This document shows positions 7,823 through 15,807 of a stretch of DNA of 64,000 nt, in pieces; position 1 is the first letter of the stretch, and every line of letters begins with the position of its first letter. The notes under the pieces were generated by a model. It saw only the letters and a list, made by a program, of their open reading frames with translations, was not told where the DNA came from and searched no databases. The position numbers were made by a program, and so were the translations under genes. The DNA comes from JAFDWR01 sp038216655 (GTDB lineage Bacteria > Armatimonadota > Fimbriimonadia > Fimbriimonadales > Fimbriimonadaceae). The stretch spans positions 1-64,000 of the forward strand of contig JBBQPZ010000015.1 in NCBI GenBank assembly GCA_038216655.1. The letters run 5' to 3'.

Positions 7823-8034
7823 AAGAATATTTAGTCATTTATGAAAGCGGGCCGGGAAACTGGTCGGCCTATGTCCCCGACCTTCCAGGGTGCATCGCGA
7901 CCGGTGGCACGCTGGAGGCAACGGAACGGATGATTACCGAGGCTATTGAGTTTCACATCTAAGGCCTTCAGTTGCACGGTCAATCAGTTCCCCCGCCGAC
8001 ATCACAAGCAGGAATCGTTCGAGTTTCCGCCTGA
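7819..8034 (+). pseudogene. hicB: hicB antitoxin gene with a nonsense codon
   Basis: The frame from ATG 7819 encodes MKEYLVIYESGPGNWSAY, VPDLPGC and TEAIEFHI, the N-terminal partial RNase-H fold of HicB antitoxins. It then hits TAA at 7960-7962 and continues in frame as GLQLHGQSVPPPTS to TGA at 8032-8034. HicB proteins usually read EFHIEGL at this point, so a GAA to TAA change accounts for the stop. The truncated product would be 47 residues. Start overlap with hicA (ATGA) is typical of hicAB operons. With hicA also broken, the whole module appears dead. Confidence 0.78.
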
Positions 8035-8072
8035 TTCCGCGCATTCTAGTTCAGCCTTCGTTATCCCCAGGC

Positions 8073-8882
8073 ATGCGTACCGTACTTCTCCCAGCGCTAG
8101 CTCTTGCAACGACCCTCGCGGTTGCCGACGATGGTTGGCTCGGCTATCCCGGGAAGCCAAAGCAGTTCAACGCGAAGCCTACGGTCCGGATGGCCTCAGA
8201 ACGCGTGACGGTCGTCATCCATCGCTGGCATGCGGACGTGCGATGCGAGTTCGTGTTCGAGAATCATGGACCGGCAACTACGGTGAAAATGGGGTTCCCC
8301 GATTTCCACAGCAGCGGTGAGCTCGGTAAGAAAGCCATAACAATCTACGACCGTTTCAATTCCTACGTAGACGGAGTACGAGTTCGGACAAAGTTGGAGC
8401 CGAAGGTCTACCAACAATCGATGGAAAGCATGTCTGCACCTGCGGCCTTCCAAACCAAGTCAGTCCACTTCGGCAGGCATCAAGTTCGAAGAGTTAACGA
8501 AGTCTATCGAGTATCCCTTGGTAGCTTGGCCCTAAGCGGCACCACTCCCAATGCCCACTACCCTGCCATCAAGGCTTTTGACTACATTTTTCACACCGGG
8601 AGCACCTGGAATGGCCCCATCGGAAAGGCGGCGATGACCATCGCATTTGCAAGGGACGCGACGATGCCACAAGGATCCATACGCTTAGCGGCGATCCCGA
8701 GTAGTCAAGCATGGACGTATGAGTTCTTTTCGCCCGATCGACGAAAAGTGTATCTCTCCGCGAAGGGTTGGAGCATCTCCGGAAGAACACTATCGTTGTC
8801 CAAGTCGAACTGGAAGCCATCTAGGGCAGACGATGTCCAGGTTGTTTTCGGTCTTCATTTTCGTGACGTCGAGGGTCGCTAG
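8073..8882 (+). CDS. Secreted protein, weakly DUF4424-like
   Basis: This is a 269-residue protein with a cleavable-looking signal peptide (MRTVLLPALALATTLAVADDG). The mature start carries VRMASERVTVVIHRWHADVR and then FVFENHGPATTVKMGFPD, a pattern reminiscent of DUF4424-type periplasmic proteins, in which an immunoglobulin-like strand pattern precedes a GFP motif. The resemblance is weak and no activity is implied. It lies downstream of the dead hicAB pair and in the same direction as the next secreted protein, 48 bases away. Confidence 0.7.
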   Translation: MRTVLLPALALATTLAVADDGWLGYPGKPKQFNAKPTVRMASERVTVVIHRWHADVRCEFVFENHGPATTVKMGFPDFHSSGELGKKAITIYDRFNSYVDGVRVRTKLEPKVYQQSMESMSAPAAFQTKSVHFGRHQVRRVNEVYRVSLGSLALSGTTPNAHYPAIKAFDYIFHTGSTWNGPIGKAAMTIAFARDATMPQGSIRLAAIPSSQAWTYEFFSPDRRKVYLSAKGWSISGRTLSLSKSNWKPSRADDVQVVFGLHFRDVEGR

Positions 8883-8930
8883 ACTCGACCCTTCAGACAC
8901 TCAAAGCAAGGTATTTGCTATCCTCTGGTC

Positions 8931-9941
8931 ATGCTTCCGTTCTGCCTCGTTGCCCTCCTCCACGCCAAAGAAGACCCACCCTTCTTCACCCCGCCCGCCT
9001 ACGAGAGTTTTGATGGCCAAACGTGGGCGTCGGTCGAACTCTCAAAGACCACCGACGCCGGGCTGAAGAAGATGTATCGGACTTCTAAGGGCGCGATGCG
9101 CCCCGAGGGAATCTTGCTCGCCCAACCGAAGGAATCGTCGATCATGGTCGACGCCCTCCTCCTGGGGCGAGGCAAGGACGCCAAGGTCACGGGCTTCCGC
9201 GTGAACTACATCAACCAGCGGCCGCCGATCGAAACCCTCTGCAAGGGGTTCAACGAGGCTCCGGTAATGCTGTATCCGAAAGTTCGGTACGAGGACTGGG
9301 CAGTCGCCGCCTACCCGAAGCGCGGCGTCGCGTTCTTCCTCGAGCATGCCGGAGAGGGGCCCGCGGTCGAATGGGCGATCGTCACCCGCCCAGAAAGTCT
9401 GGAGCCCGCCCTCGGTGAACTCGGCATGGACAAGTCCGACGTTGTCGAGTACATCGACCCCTACCGAGACCTTCCCAAGCGGATGGAGTTCGGCAACGTG
9501 TCCGTGAGTTACAGCACCAGCGGCATCGACGTCCGCGACAAGAACCGCGACCGTGACGACCTAGAAAGCGACATGAAGCGCATCCGCGCCAACGACTACG
9601 TGAACTACCACTATGGCAACGCTGGCGCATTCACATTGTCCGTCTCGGCAAACTACTCTGCGAAGAACGGCGGCCGTGTGACCGTCTCCGGCACCCTAAC
9701 CGGGCGCACGAATTACGGCAAGGTGACGGTGAGCTCTGAGGCCCACAAGGACATGGAGAAGACCCGCTCCGACCAAGACCCGCCTCGCTACATCCGGTAC
9801 ATGTCGCTTGCCCAAGACGTGATTTCGGACATTGAATCGAAGGTTCGGGACGCGATCGCCAAGCAGGGTCCGCCGCCGATCGAGTCGTTCCGCTACGCGG
9901 ATTGGATGAACGTTATCAGCCGTGCGATGCCGGCGAAGTAA
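8931..9941 (+). CDS. Unknown secreted protein
   Basis: This is a 336-residue protein starting MLPFCLVALLHAKEDPPFF, a short hydrophobic N-terminus that may be a signal peptide. The rest is soluble with mixed charge: a basic-acidic segment around residues 195-225 (DKNRDRDDLESDMKRIRAND) and a C-terminal amphipathic region. No family was recognised. A TATCCT hexamer ends six bases before ATG 8931 and there is no ribosome-binding site, fitting the leaderless pattern seen elsewhere in the window. Confidence 0.7.
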   Translation: MLPFCLVALLHAKEDPPFFTPPAYESFDGQTWASVELSKTTDAGLKKMYRTSKGAMRPEGILLAQPKESSIMVDALLLGRGKDAKVTGFRVNYINQRPPIETLCKGFNEAPVMLYPKVRYEDWAVAAYPKRGVAFFLEHAGEGPAVEWAIVTRPESLEPALGELGMDKSDVVEYIDPYRDLPKRMEFGNVSVSYSTSGIDVRDKNRDRDDLESDMKRIRANDYVNYHYGNAGAFTLSVSANYSAKNGGRVTVSGTLTGRTNYGKVTVSSEAHKDMEKTRSDQDPPRYIRYMSLAQDVISDIESKVRDAIAKQGPPPIESFRYADWMNVISRAMPAK

Positions 9942-9943
9942 CT

Positions 9944-10085
9944 CCCCTTCCTCTTGCCGCGATGTTTGTGCGCGGGAAGAGGAAGGGGCTGGGGGATGGA
10001 GATTCCGCGCGGATCTACGCGCCAGCCTGAAAGTCTGATGGCCCCCCATCAGGCCCCGGCACAAGCTTCCGGCAAGAGGAAGGGG
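9944..10085 (+). repeat. Inverted-repeat element R2, copy a
   Basis: A perfect 16-bp inverted repeat bounds the element: CCCCTTCCTCTTGCCG at 9944-9959 and its complement at 10070-10085. A direct GAAGAGGAAGGGG copy and GGGGGATGGAGATTC lie inside. Related copies are at 24279-24420 and 40341-40534. It sits between convergent genes. Confidence 0.8.
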
Positions 10086-10091
10086 ATACTA

Positions 10092-11039
10092 CTACCGTTC
10101 GCTTGCGAACCAGCGTTTCGCCAAATCTTTCGAAGCGGACTCCCAATCGGGGAATTCGAACTCGAACCCGGCCTCCAGCAGGCGAGTGGGGACGACGCGG
10201 CGGCTCTTGAGGATCAGCTCCGTTTCAGTGCGCATGAAGAGCGCGCCGATCTCCAGGATCCAAGCAGGGGCCGGAAACGCGAACTTCACGCCGACCGACT
10301 CCCGCAGGAGGCGAGTGAACTCCACGTTCGGCAGCGGGTTGGGCGAGCAGAGATTCATCGGCCCGGCCAGGTCCTCACGTTCCAATAAGAATTGGACAGA
10401 GCGGACGAAGTCGACTTCGTGAATCCAGGAAACGAACTGCCGTCCGTTGCCGCTCCTACCGCCCAACCCGCGTCGGGCCAATGTCGCGAAGACATCGAAC
10501 ACGCTTCCCTGCTCGACGCTCATCGTCATCGCGGATCGCATGGCGACCTTACGAGTCTGCGGCGTCTCGGCACGGTTCAGTTCGGCCTCCCAAGCCTTGG
10601 CGATCCCGATGCTGGCAACCCATTTTGGGGGTGCGCCCGGTTCGTCGCCCCCGAGGATGCCGGTCGCCTCGTCGTTGGGAGCATCGAAGCGGTGAGCGTA
10701 GATCGTCGCCGTGCTGGATTGGAGCCAAACCTTCGGCGGTTCCTTGGCCGCGGCGATTGCCTCGCCCACCACCCGAGTCGAATCCACCCGCGAGTCCTTC
10801 ATCTGCCTAAGGTGTTCTGCCGTGTACCGGCAGTTCACGGTCCGGCCGGCAAGGTTGATCACCGCGTCGGCCCCCTCGAACTCGGATGCCCAGCCACCGA
10901 GGGTCCGACCATCCCAGGCGACCTCATTCGCGCCTCGCGGCGCGCGGGTCAGAATGCGAAACTCCCAGCCCAACGGCTCAAGATGGCGGCGCAGCGCCTG
11001 CCCCACATGCCCCGAGCCGCCCGGCATGACGATCTTCAC
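10092..11039 (-). CDS. TIGR01777-family NAD(P)-binding epimerase (YfcH-like)
   Basis: This is an SDR-superfamily protein of the TIGR01777 / SDR39U1 group. The N-terminal Rossmann motif is MPGGSGHVGQAL. The family blocks VAWDG, VINLAGRTVNCRYT and MKDSRVDSTRVV follow, then the family WLQSSTATIY motif and VSWIHEVDF; the C-terminal DUF1731-like part begins near NLCSPNPLPN and contains ELILKSRRVVPTRLLEAGF. The cellular substrate of this group is not established. I chose GTG 11039, because TACACT lies six bases upstream; TTG 11060 would add seven residues. It is divergent from the next gene across a compact promoter region. Confidence 0.85.
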   Translation of the reverse strand: MKIVMPGGSGHVGQALRRHLEPLGWEFRILTRAPRGANEVAWDGRTLGGWASEFEGADAVINLAGRTVNCRYTAEHLRQMKDSRVDSTRVVGEAIAAAKEPPKVWLQSSTATIYAHRFDAPNDEATGILGGDEPGAPPKWVASIGIAKAWEAELNRAETPQTRKVAMRSAMTMSVEQGSVFDVFATLARRGLGGRSGNGRQFVSWIHEVDFVRSVQFLLEREDLAGPMNLCSPNPLPNVEFTRLLRESVGVKFAFPAPAWILEIGALFMRTETELILKSRRVVPTRLLEAGFEFEFPDWESASKDLAKRWFASER

Positions 11040-11045
11040 GCTTTG

Positions 11046-11061
11046 AGTGTAGCTGTACAAT
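11046..11061. promoter_or_regulatory. Back-to-back -10 elements of a divergent leaderless pair
   Basis: Bases 11046-11051 read TACACT on the minus strand, ending six bases before GTG 11039. Bases 11056-11061 read TACAAT on the plus strand, ending seven bases before ATG 11069. Both would place transcription start at or next to the start codon. Confidence 0.55.
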
Positions 11062-11068
11062 CGGAGAC

Positions 11069-11635
11069 ATGGCTCAGGGCATGTCCGAATCGGTGCGTCG
11101 CCGGTTCGAGGCGTACGCCCACTCGCCGCTGAGCTGGCACGTCGGTAAGACGGGGAAACCGGCGCTGATTAGCTGGCACGATCATCTCGAAGAGGACCTC
11201 GGTCCCGATCCAGACGGCCGCCGCTTTACGGAGATCGCGAACCGGATGCTCTCGGGTCGCTACTATCCGCCGGATGCTATCGAGTTCTTTGGCCTTTGGC
11301 AAGAGGAGGGCCGGGAGCTTCGGGCTGGGGATCGGATTCTGCAGCGGGCCCGGCTGCTTCCCTTCCTGCCGTCGGTCGGCCTCTGGGCAATGACCGAAGC
11401 TTACGTCGCCGAACGCGGCGACGACACCGCATCGTTTGGATATCTGACGACTCGGAAGCATTTCGGACGAGGCATCTGGACCGCTACCTTAAGACACGAG
11501 AACGACCGCGTGACTCTCACCGTGGATGGGCTCAGTGGCCCCCGGTCGTGGCTCTTCTGGCTCGGCCTACCAATTGCGCGAGCGCTTCAGAAGCGGGCGT
11601 GGCGACGCGCGGTCGAAGAGTTTAGAAAACTCTGA
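11069..11635 (+). CDS. DUF1990-like protein
   Basis: This is a 188-residue cytoplasmic protein. Its C-terminal half fits the DUF1990 pattern: FGYLTTRKHFGRGIWTA (a GY.T...H...GE-like block), a beta strand VTLTVDGLSGP and a terminal basic helix with QKRAWRRAVEEF. The N-terminal half (SWHVGKTGKPALISWHDHLE) is not clearly assigned. Function of the family is unknown. A TACAAT hexamer ends seven bases before ATG 11069 and there is no ribosome-binding site. Confidence 0.6.
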   Translation: MAQGMSESVRRRFEAYAHSPLSWHVGKTGKPALISWHDHLEEDLGPDPDGRRFTEIANRMLSGRYYPPDAIEFFGLWQEEGRELRAGDRILQRARLLPFLPSVGLWAMTEAYVAERGDDTASFGYLTTRKHFGRGIWTATLRHENDRVTLTVDGLSGPRSWLFWLGLPIARALQKRAWRRAVEEFRKL

Positions 11636-11655
11636 GGATCGGTCAAACTCAGCGG

Positions 11656-12478
11656 GTGGGAACTCCAATCTACGTCGTCGACGCCTTCACTGACCGTCCA
11701 TTCACGGGCAACCCGGCCGGCGTCTGCATCCTGTCCCAGGAAGCAAACGCCGATTTGGATGCAGAGCGTTGCCGCCGAGATGCGTCATGCCGAGACGGCG
11801 TTCCTGCTCAGGCAAGGTGAACGATGGTCGCTTCGCTGGTTCACCCCGACGGTCGAGGTCGACCTTTGCGGCCACGCGACGCTGGCTTCCGCGCACGTGC
11901 TGTGGACGACCGGTCGGCTGAGTGAGACGGAGGAGGCGATCTTCGAAACGCAGAGTGGCGAGCTACGGGCTCGCCGCGAGTCCGACCGGATCGTCCTGGA
12001 CTTCCCCGCCGAGCCGGTGAACGTCGCGGCCACTGCTCGGGAAGCTTTGTCGGTGTCGGCCGCCCTCGACCTCCTTTACCCTCCGAAATTCGTCGGGCGA
12101 AATCGCATGGATTGGTTTGTCGAAGCCACCTCTGAGTCCGAAGTGGAGGGCCTCACTCCGGAAATGGAGCTGGTTGGCCAACTCGGTCAGCGTGGCGTGA
12201 TCGTCACCGTGGCGAGTTCGATGCCCGATGCGGACTTCGTCTCGCGCTTCTTCGCGCCGCAGAGTGGCGTAGACGAAGACCCGGTCACCGGCTCGGCCCA
12301 CTGCTGCCTTGCGCACTATTGGGCGACGCAGTTGGGGAAGGACGAGTTGATTGGCTTTCAAGCCTCCGCGCGAGGAGGATATGTAGGCGTTCGGGTTAGA
12401 GGTGAGCGGGTCGAACTGATCGGAACGGCGGTGACGATCCTGTCGGGCGAGTTGGAAACAGAGTCGCCCGTTATATAG
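11656..12478 (+). pseudogene. PhzF-family isomerase gene with a frameshift
   Basis: The first part, from GTG 11656, reads IYVVDAFTDRPFTGNPAGVC, the canonical PhzF N-terminus. The rest is in a different frame from about 11759: MQSVAAEMRHAETAFLL with the catalytic Glu, then RWFTPTVEVDLCGHATLASA and the C-terminal DEDPVTGSAHC. Family members have WMQ at the junction. The sequence has TTGGATG where TTGTGGATG is expected, consistent with loss of one TG dinucleotide. The family isomerises trans-2,3-dihydro-3-hydroxyanthranilate-like substrates, but most members are of unknown role. A sequencing error or a restart at ATG 11759 is possible. Confidence 0.8.
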
Positions 12479-12734
12479 AGTGCGGTGACCTGGAGGTTGT
12501 TGCATTGCTTTGGGTTGCCTTCGATTATTAGGCTGCGGCTCTGGTTCGAGCCCTCCCTTGACATTGAGGGAGGGTTGGGAGGGTGACCAACTGCCCCAGG
12601 TTCCCAATTCCAATCACGCGGTCACCCCTCCCACCTCCCCTCAAGGGGAGCCTTCCCGAGGGCCTAAGAATATTAGGCGATTTGGACCTGCGGCAAGAGC
12701 AATGCAACAGACTCCAGGCCACCGCACTCTATAT
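12472..12734 (+). repeat. Large nested inverted repeat between convergent phzF and glyQ
   Basis: The outer arms (12472-12509 and 12698-12734) pair over nearly 40 bp around ATATAGAGTGCGGTG and TGTTGCATTGCT, with a few mismatches. An inner pair is built from CCCTCCC/GGGAGGG tracts and GGTGACC/GGTCACC segments. The left arm contains the stop codon of phzF, and the right arm ends six bases before the stop of glyQ. It could serve as a bidirectional terminator, or be a non-autonomous mobile element. Confidence 0.7.
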
Positions 12735-12739
12735 TCCCG

Positions 12740-13693
12740 CTACTTCTTCCCCGACGGCACCTTGAACTGCTCGAGATGCTTCGCGCAACAAGCCCGAACT
12801 CGGGCGCGGATGCGGTTGATGTATGTCGCACGCTGTGTCACCCCAACCGCACCGCGGGCATCCAAGAGGTTGAACACGTGCGAGCACTTCAACGCCAAAT
12901 CCAGAGACGGATAGACCAATCCTGCGGGACCAATGCTCGCGGGCATTTCCTTGGCCGCCTTGCCAAGCGGCCGGGTGGTCATGATTCCCTGCTCCTCGTC
13001 ATAGAAGACCTCGGTCTCGATCACACGCTTGGATTCCGCTTCGTACATGTCGAACAACTGGATCAGCATCTCGGTGGATGCAACCTCGAAGTTGTACACG
13101 TTGTTCTGCATCTCCATCTGGAAGTCGACGTCGCGGTAGCTGAGCTTGTCGTTCCACTCCAAATCTGCCCAGAACGAGGTCTGGTCGTTGAGCATCAGGC
13201 AGAGGCGCTCCGGACCGTAGGTGATCTCGGCGCAGACGGGGTTGCACTCGAACCCGCCCATCTGCTGGAAAAACGTGAACTGGCTGACTTCGGCCCCGTT
13301 CACCCAGACTTCCCAGCCCACTCCGCTCGCGCCCGCGGCCTGGCTCTCCCAGTCGTCCTCAACCAAACGCACGTCGTTCTTGGAGGTATCAAAACCTAGA
13401 GCATCGAACGACCCGAGATACAGGTCGACGATGTTCTCCGGCGACGGCTTCATGATCACCTGATACTGGTAGTAGCGCTGACTCCGCTGGGGATTGCGGG
13501 TGTAGCGACCATCCGCTGGTCTACGGGAAGGCTGGACGAAGGCGACGTTCCACGACTCGGGACCGAGCACACGCAGGGCCGTAGCGGGGTGCATCGTTCC
13601 GGCGCCGACCTCGGTGTCGTACGGTTGGAGGATCGCGCAGCCTTGGGCCGCCCAATATTCGTTAAGGCGTGAGATCATCTCCTGGAACGTCAT
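12740..13693 (-). CDS. glyQ: Glycyl-tRNA synthetase alpha subunit
   Basis: This is the alpha chain of the bacterial alpha2-beta2 glycyl-tRNA synthetase, carrying the class II catalytic core that activates glycine. Diagnostic blocks are MTFQEMISRLNEYWAAQGC, QPYDTEVGAGTMHPAT, YVQPSRRPxDGRY-like FVQPSRRPADGRY, then GWEVWVNGAEVSQFTFFQQ and EITYGPERL. At 317 residues it is slightly longer than usual, with a basic tail. The usual partner glyS is not adjacent: downstream lies the convergent phzF and upstream a divergent lipoprotein gene. A TATCCT hexamer lies nine bases before the ATG. Confidence 0.96.
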   Translation of the reverse strand: MTFQEMISRLNEYWAAQGCAILQPYDTEVGAGTMHPATALRVLGPESWNVAFVQPSRRPADGRYTRNPQRSQRYYQYQVIMKPSPENIVDLYLGSFDALGFDTSKNDVRLVEDDWESQAAGASGVGWEVWVNGAEVSQFTFFQQMGGFECNPVCAEITYGPERLCLMLNDQTSFWADLEWNDKLSYRDVDFQMEMQNNVYNFEVASTEMLIQLFDMYEAESKRVIETEVFYDEEQGIMTTRPLGKAAKEMPASIGPAGLVYPSLDLALKCSHVFNLLDARGAVGVTQRATYINRIRARVRACCAKHLEQFKVPSGKK

Positions 13694-13763
13694 TTGACAG
13701 GCAGGATACCTTTGGGCCTTTTGGACTCGCCTTCAACGAGCCCCGTGTTAGAGTGGAAATGAA

Positions 13764-14414
13764 ATGAAAGCTCTCGCTGGTCTGCTCGCGATTTCGATGG
13801 GTTTGGTGGGCTGTGGTCACTTCTTCGCCCTAGGAGGGGTCCAGGGTTCGGGCAAGGCCAAGGCGGAGACGCGCCAGGTCGGCGACTTCCACAAGATCGA
13901 GTTTGGCGGGGCGATTGCTTCGGAAGTGAAGATTGGCCCCAAGGCTTCACTGACGATCACCACCGACGACAACCTCCTGCCCCTGATCGAGAGCCGCGTC
14001 GAAGATGGAACGCTAATCATCGAGCAGAAAGGCTCAAGTTCGACCAGCCTGGGGACCCACGTGGTCATCACCGTCCCGAGTCTGGATTCCGTCCAAATCA
14101 GCGGTGCCAGCAAGATGACCGCCACCGGGTTGGCCGCTTCGAAGTTCGAGGTGCAACTCTCGGGAGCCTCCAAGTTCGAGGCAACCGGTCATGCCGACGA
14201 GCTTAAGATCGAGGCCAGCGGAGCCAGCCGGGTGGACCTTGGTTCAATCGCCGTCAAGACAGCGGAGGTGGACGCGACTGGCGCTTCCAACATCGTGCTG
14301 CATGCCTCAGACAGGGTAACGGGCAGTCTCTCTGGTGCGAGCAATCTAAAGGTCTCGGGGGGAGCCAAGGTCAACGTGGAAACCACCGGTGCCTCCAACG
14401 TCAGCCAGAGCTAA
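13764..14414 (+). CDS. DUF2807 (head-GIN) domain lipoprotein
   Basis: This is a 216-residue lipoprotein candidate: hydrophobic start MKALAGLLAISMGLVGCG with lipobox LVGC, Cys near residue 17. The mature part is a DUF2807-type beta-helix: residues FHKIEFGGAIASEVKIGP open the domain, followed by repeated S/TGAS turns (ISGASKM, LSGASKF, ASGASRV, ATGASNI, LSGASNL, TTGASNV). Proteins of this family are usually surface or periplasmic and of unknown function. The stop overlaps the convergent HD-GYP stop by four bases. Confidence 0.85.
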   Translation: MKALAGLLAISMGLVGCGHFFALGGVQGSGKAKAETRQVGDFHKIEFGGAIASEVKIGPKASLTITTDDNLLPLIESRVEDGTLIIEQKGSSSTSLGTHVVITVPSLDSVQISGASKMTATGLAASKFEVQLSGASKFEATGHADELKIEASGASRVDLGSIAVKTAEVDATGASNIVLHASDRVTGSLSGASNLKVSGGAKVNVETTGASNVSQS

Positions 14415-15007
14415 TCCACCGCGATCGGCTGGATCAGCGGTTGTACGTTCAAGAACGCCGATACCGAGCCTGGATCGAACTGAGTGCCTGTGCAGCGCTT
14501 GATCTCGGCAAGTGCCGCCGTTTCCACATCTTCGGGCTCTCCAGGTAGCGTCGCCAGCACGTCGAACGCCTCGGCTAAGCCGATGATTCGAGCTCCAAGC
14601 GGGATCGCGGGGCCTACGAGTCCATCGGGATACCCCTCGCCATTCCACCACTCATGGTGGTGTCGGATCAGGGGCCATGAGGCGTCCAGCCAGGGTACAG
14701 CCTGAATCGTCTCTTCTGCCAGCATCGCGTGCTTTCGCAGTTCCTGAATCTCGGCGTCCTCGATCCGACCCAGCTTGAGGAGAAGATTTCGGTCAACTCG
14801 GATTTTCCCGATGTCGTGCAGGGTCGCCGCATAGCGCAGGGAGAGGAGCGCGTCCTCGCCCAGCCCCATGGCATGGCCGGTTGCAACCGCGTAGACCGCT
14901 ACCCGTTCGGCGTGGGCGCGTTCGCCCGGCGCGTGGAGGTCCAAGCGCACCAGCAGGTCGTTGAGCTCTTCGTTTCGAGCACGTCGGGTGTCGTCGTCGA
15001 GGACCAC
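14411..15007 (-). CDS. HD-GYP-type phosphohydrolase domain protein
   Basis: This is a 198-residue stand-alone HD-GYP-like domain, a family that hydrolyses cyclic di-GMP. The metal-binding HD is in AATLHDIGKIRV, followed by LIRHHHEWWNGEGYPDGLVG, where the GYP signature is intact, and IPLGARIIGLAEAFDVL. No sensor domain is attached; the first 25 residues are charged and likely helical. GTG 15007 is the start, with TAGAAT five bases upstream. With two further HD-type genes at 60.6-62.5 kb, the organism probably uses cyclic-di-GMP-type signalling, but nucleotide specificity is not shown. Confidence 0.85.
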   Translation of the reverse strand: MVLDDDTRRARNEELNDLLVRLDLHAPGERAHAERVAVYAVATGHAMGLGEDALLSLRYAATLHDIGKIRVDRNLLLKLGRIEDAEIQELRKHAMLAEETIQAVPWLDASWPLIRHHHEWWNGEGYPDGLVGPAIPLGARIIGLAEAFDVLATLPGEPEDVETAALAEIKRCTGTQFDPGSVSAFLNVQPLIQPIAVD

Positions 15008-15090
15008 AACTCATTCTAGCAACGCGAGCATTTTCGCGGAAGACCCCTTGGACCTACCTCTTGTGGCACGTATCCTGTACAATCGCCCGC

Positions 15091-15735
15091 ATGGAAGCTC
15101 CGCCGCCCTATCCGCAAATGCCACCCATGCCTCGCTCCAACACCAAGATGATCTGGGGCATCGTGATCGGCGTCGTCTGCCTCTGCTGCCTCGGCGTCGG
15201 TGGCCTGCTCGTCTGGGGTTTCTCCAAGATCACCAAGGCCGTGCCCCTGTTTGCCTGCGGCTACAAGATTCAGGACCTTCGCTCTGCAGTGATCCACTAT
15301 GCCAATGCGCACGGTGGCAAGCTCCCGAACGCCGCGACCTGGCAGACCGACATTCAGCCTGACATTCAGGAGATTCTCAAGACGATTGGTGAGAATAAGC
15401 GGCCCTTCGGCACGATCAAGGCGGGCGAGGACTTCGGCTGCACGATGGACGGCAAATCGACCGGAATCGCCTTCAACTCCGACCTCTCCGGCAAACTCAA
15501 GACGGATATCAAAGACCCGGAGAACACCGTTCTCTTGTTTGAAGTCCCCGCCGCCTCCGCGAATGCTCACGCACCCTACAAGCCTGAAGCATCGACAGCA
15601 CCCGAGGTTATCGGCCTCAACCGGGGCTGGATCACCGCTCCCCTTGAGGGAAAGGTCACCGTTGCCTTCGGCAACGGCAAGGTCACATTCGACGGCGACA
15701 CGTTCCACAGCGACAACGGCTCTACGAGGAACTAG
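15091..15735 (+). CDS. Membrane-anchored protein with prepilin-like periplasmic region
   Basis: This is a 214-residue protein with a short proline- and methionine-rich N-terminus, one transmembrane helix (about residues 20-42, IWGIVIGVVCLCCLGVGGLL) and a soluble C-terminal part. The segment DLRSAVIHYANAHGGKLPNA resembles the start of the globular domain in pilin-like DUF1559-type proteins, where a helix precedes an AN..G.LP motif, but there is no prepilin peptidase site. A TACAAT hexamer ends seven bases before ATG 15091. Function is unknown. Confidence 0.65.
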   Translation: MEAPPPYPQMPPMPRSNTKMIWGIVIGVVCLCCLGVGGLLVWGFSKITKAVPLFACGYKIQDLRSAVIHYANAHGGKLPNAATWQTDIQPDIQEILKTIGENKRPFGTIKAGEDFGCTMDGKSTGIAFNSDLSGKLKTDIKDPENTVLLFEVPAASANAHAPYKPEASTAPEVIGLNRGWITAPLEGKVTVAFGNGKVTFDGDTFHSDNGSTRN

Positions 15736-15807
15736 CTCGCACGTGATAAGCCAAGGCTGGGCAACGTATACTGAACATAACGACTCTTCGAGCGTCCAGG
15801 AGCATAA

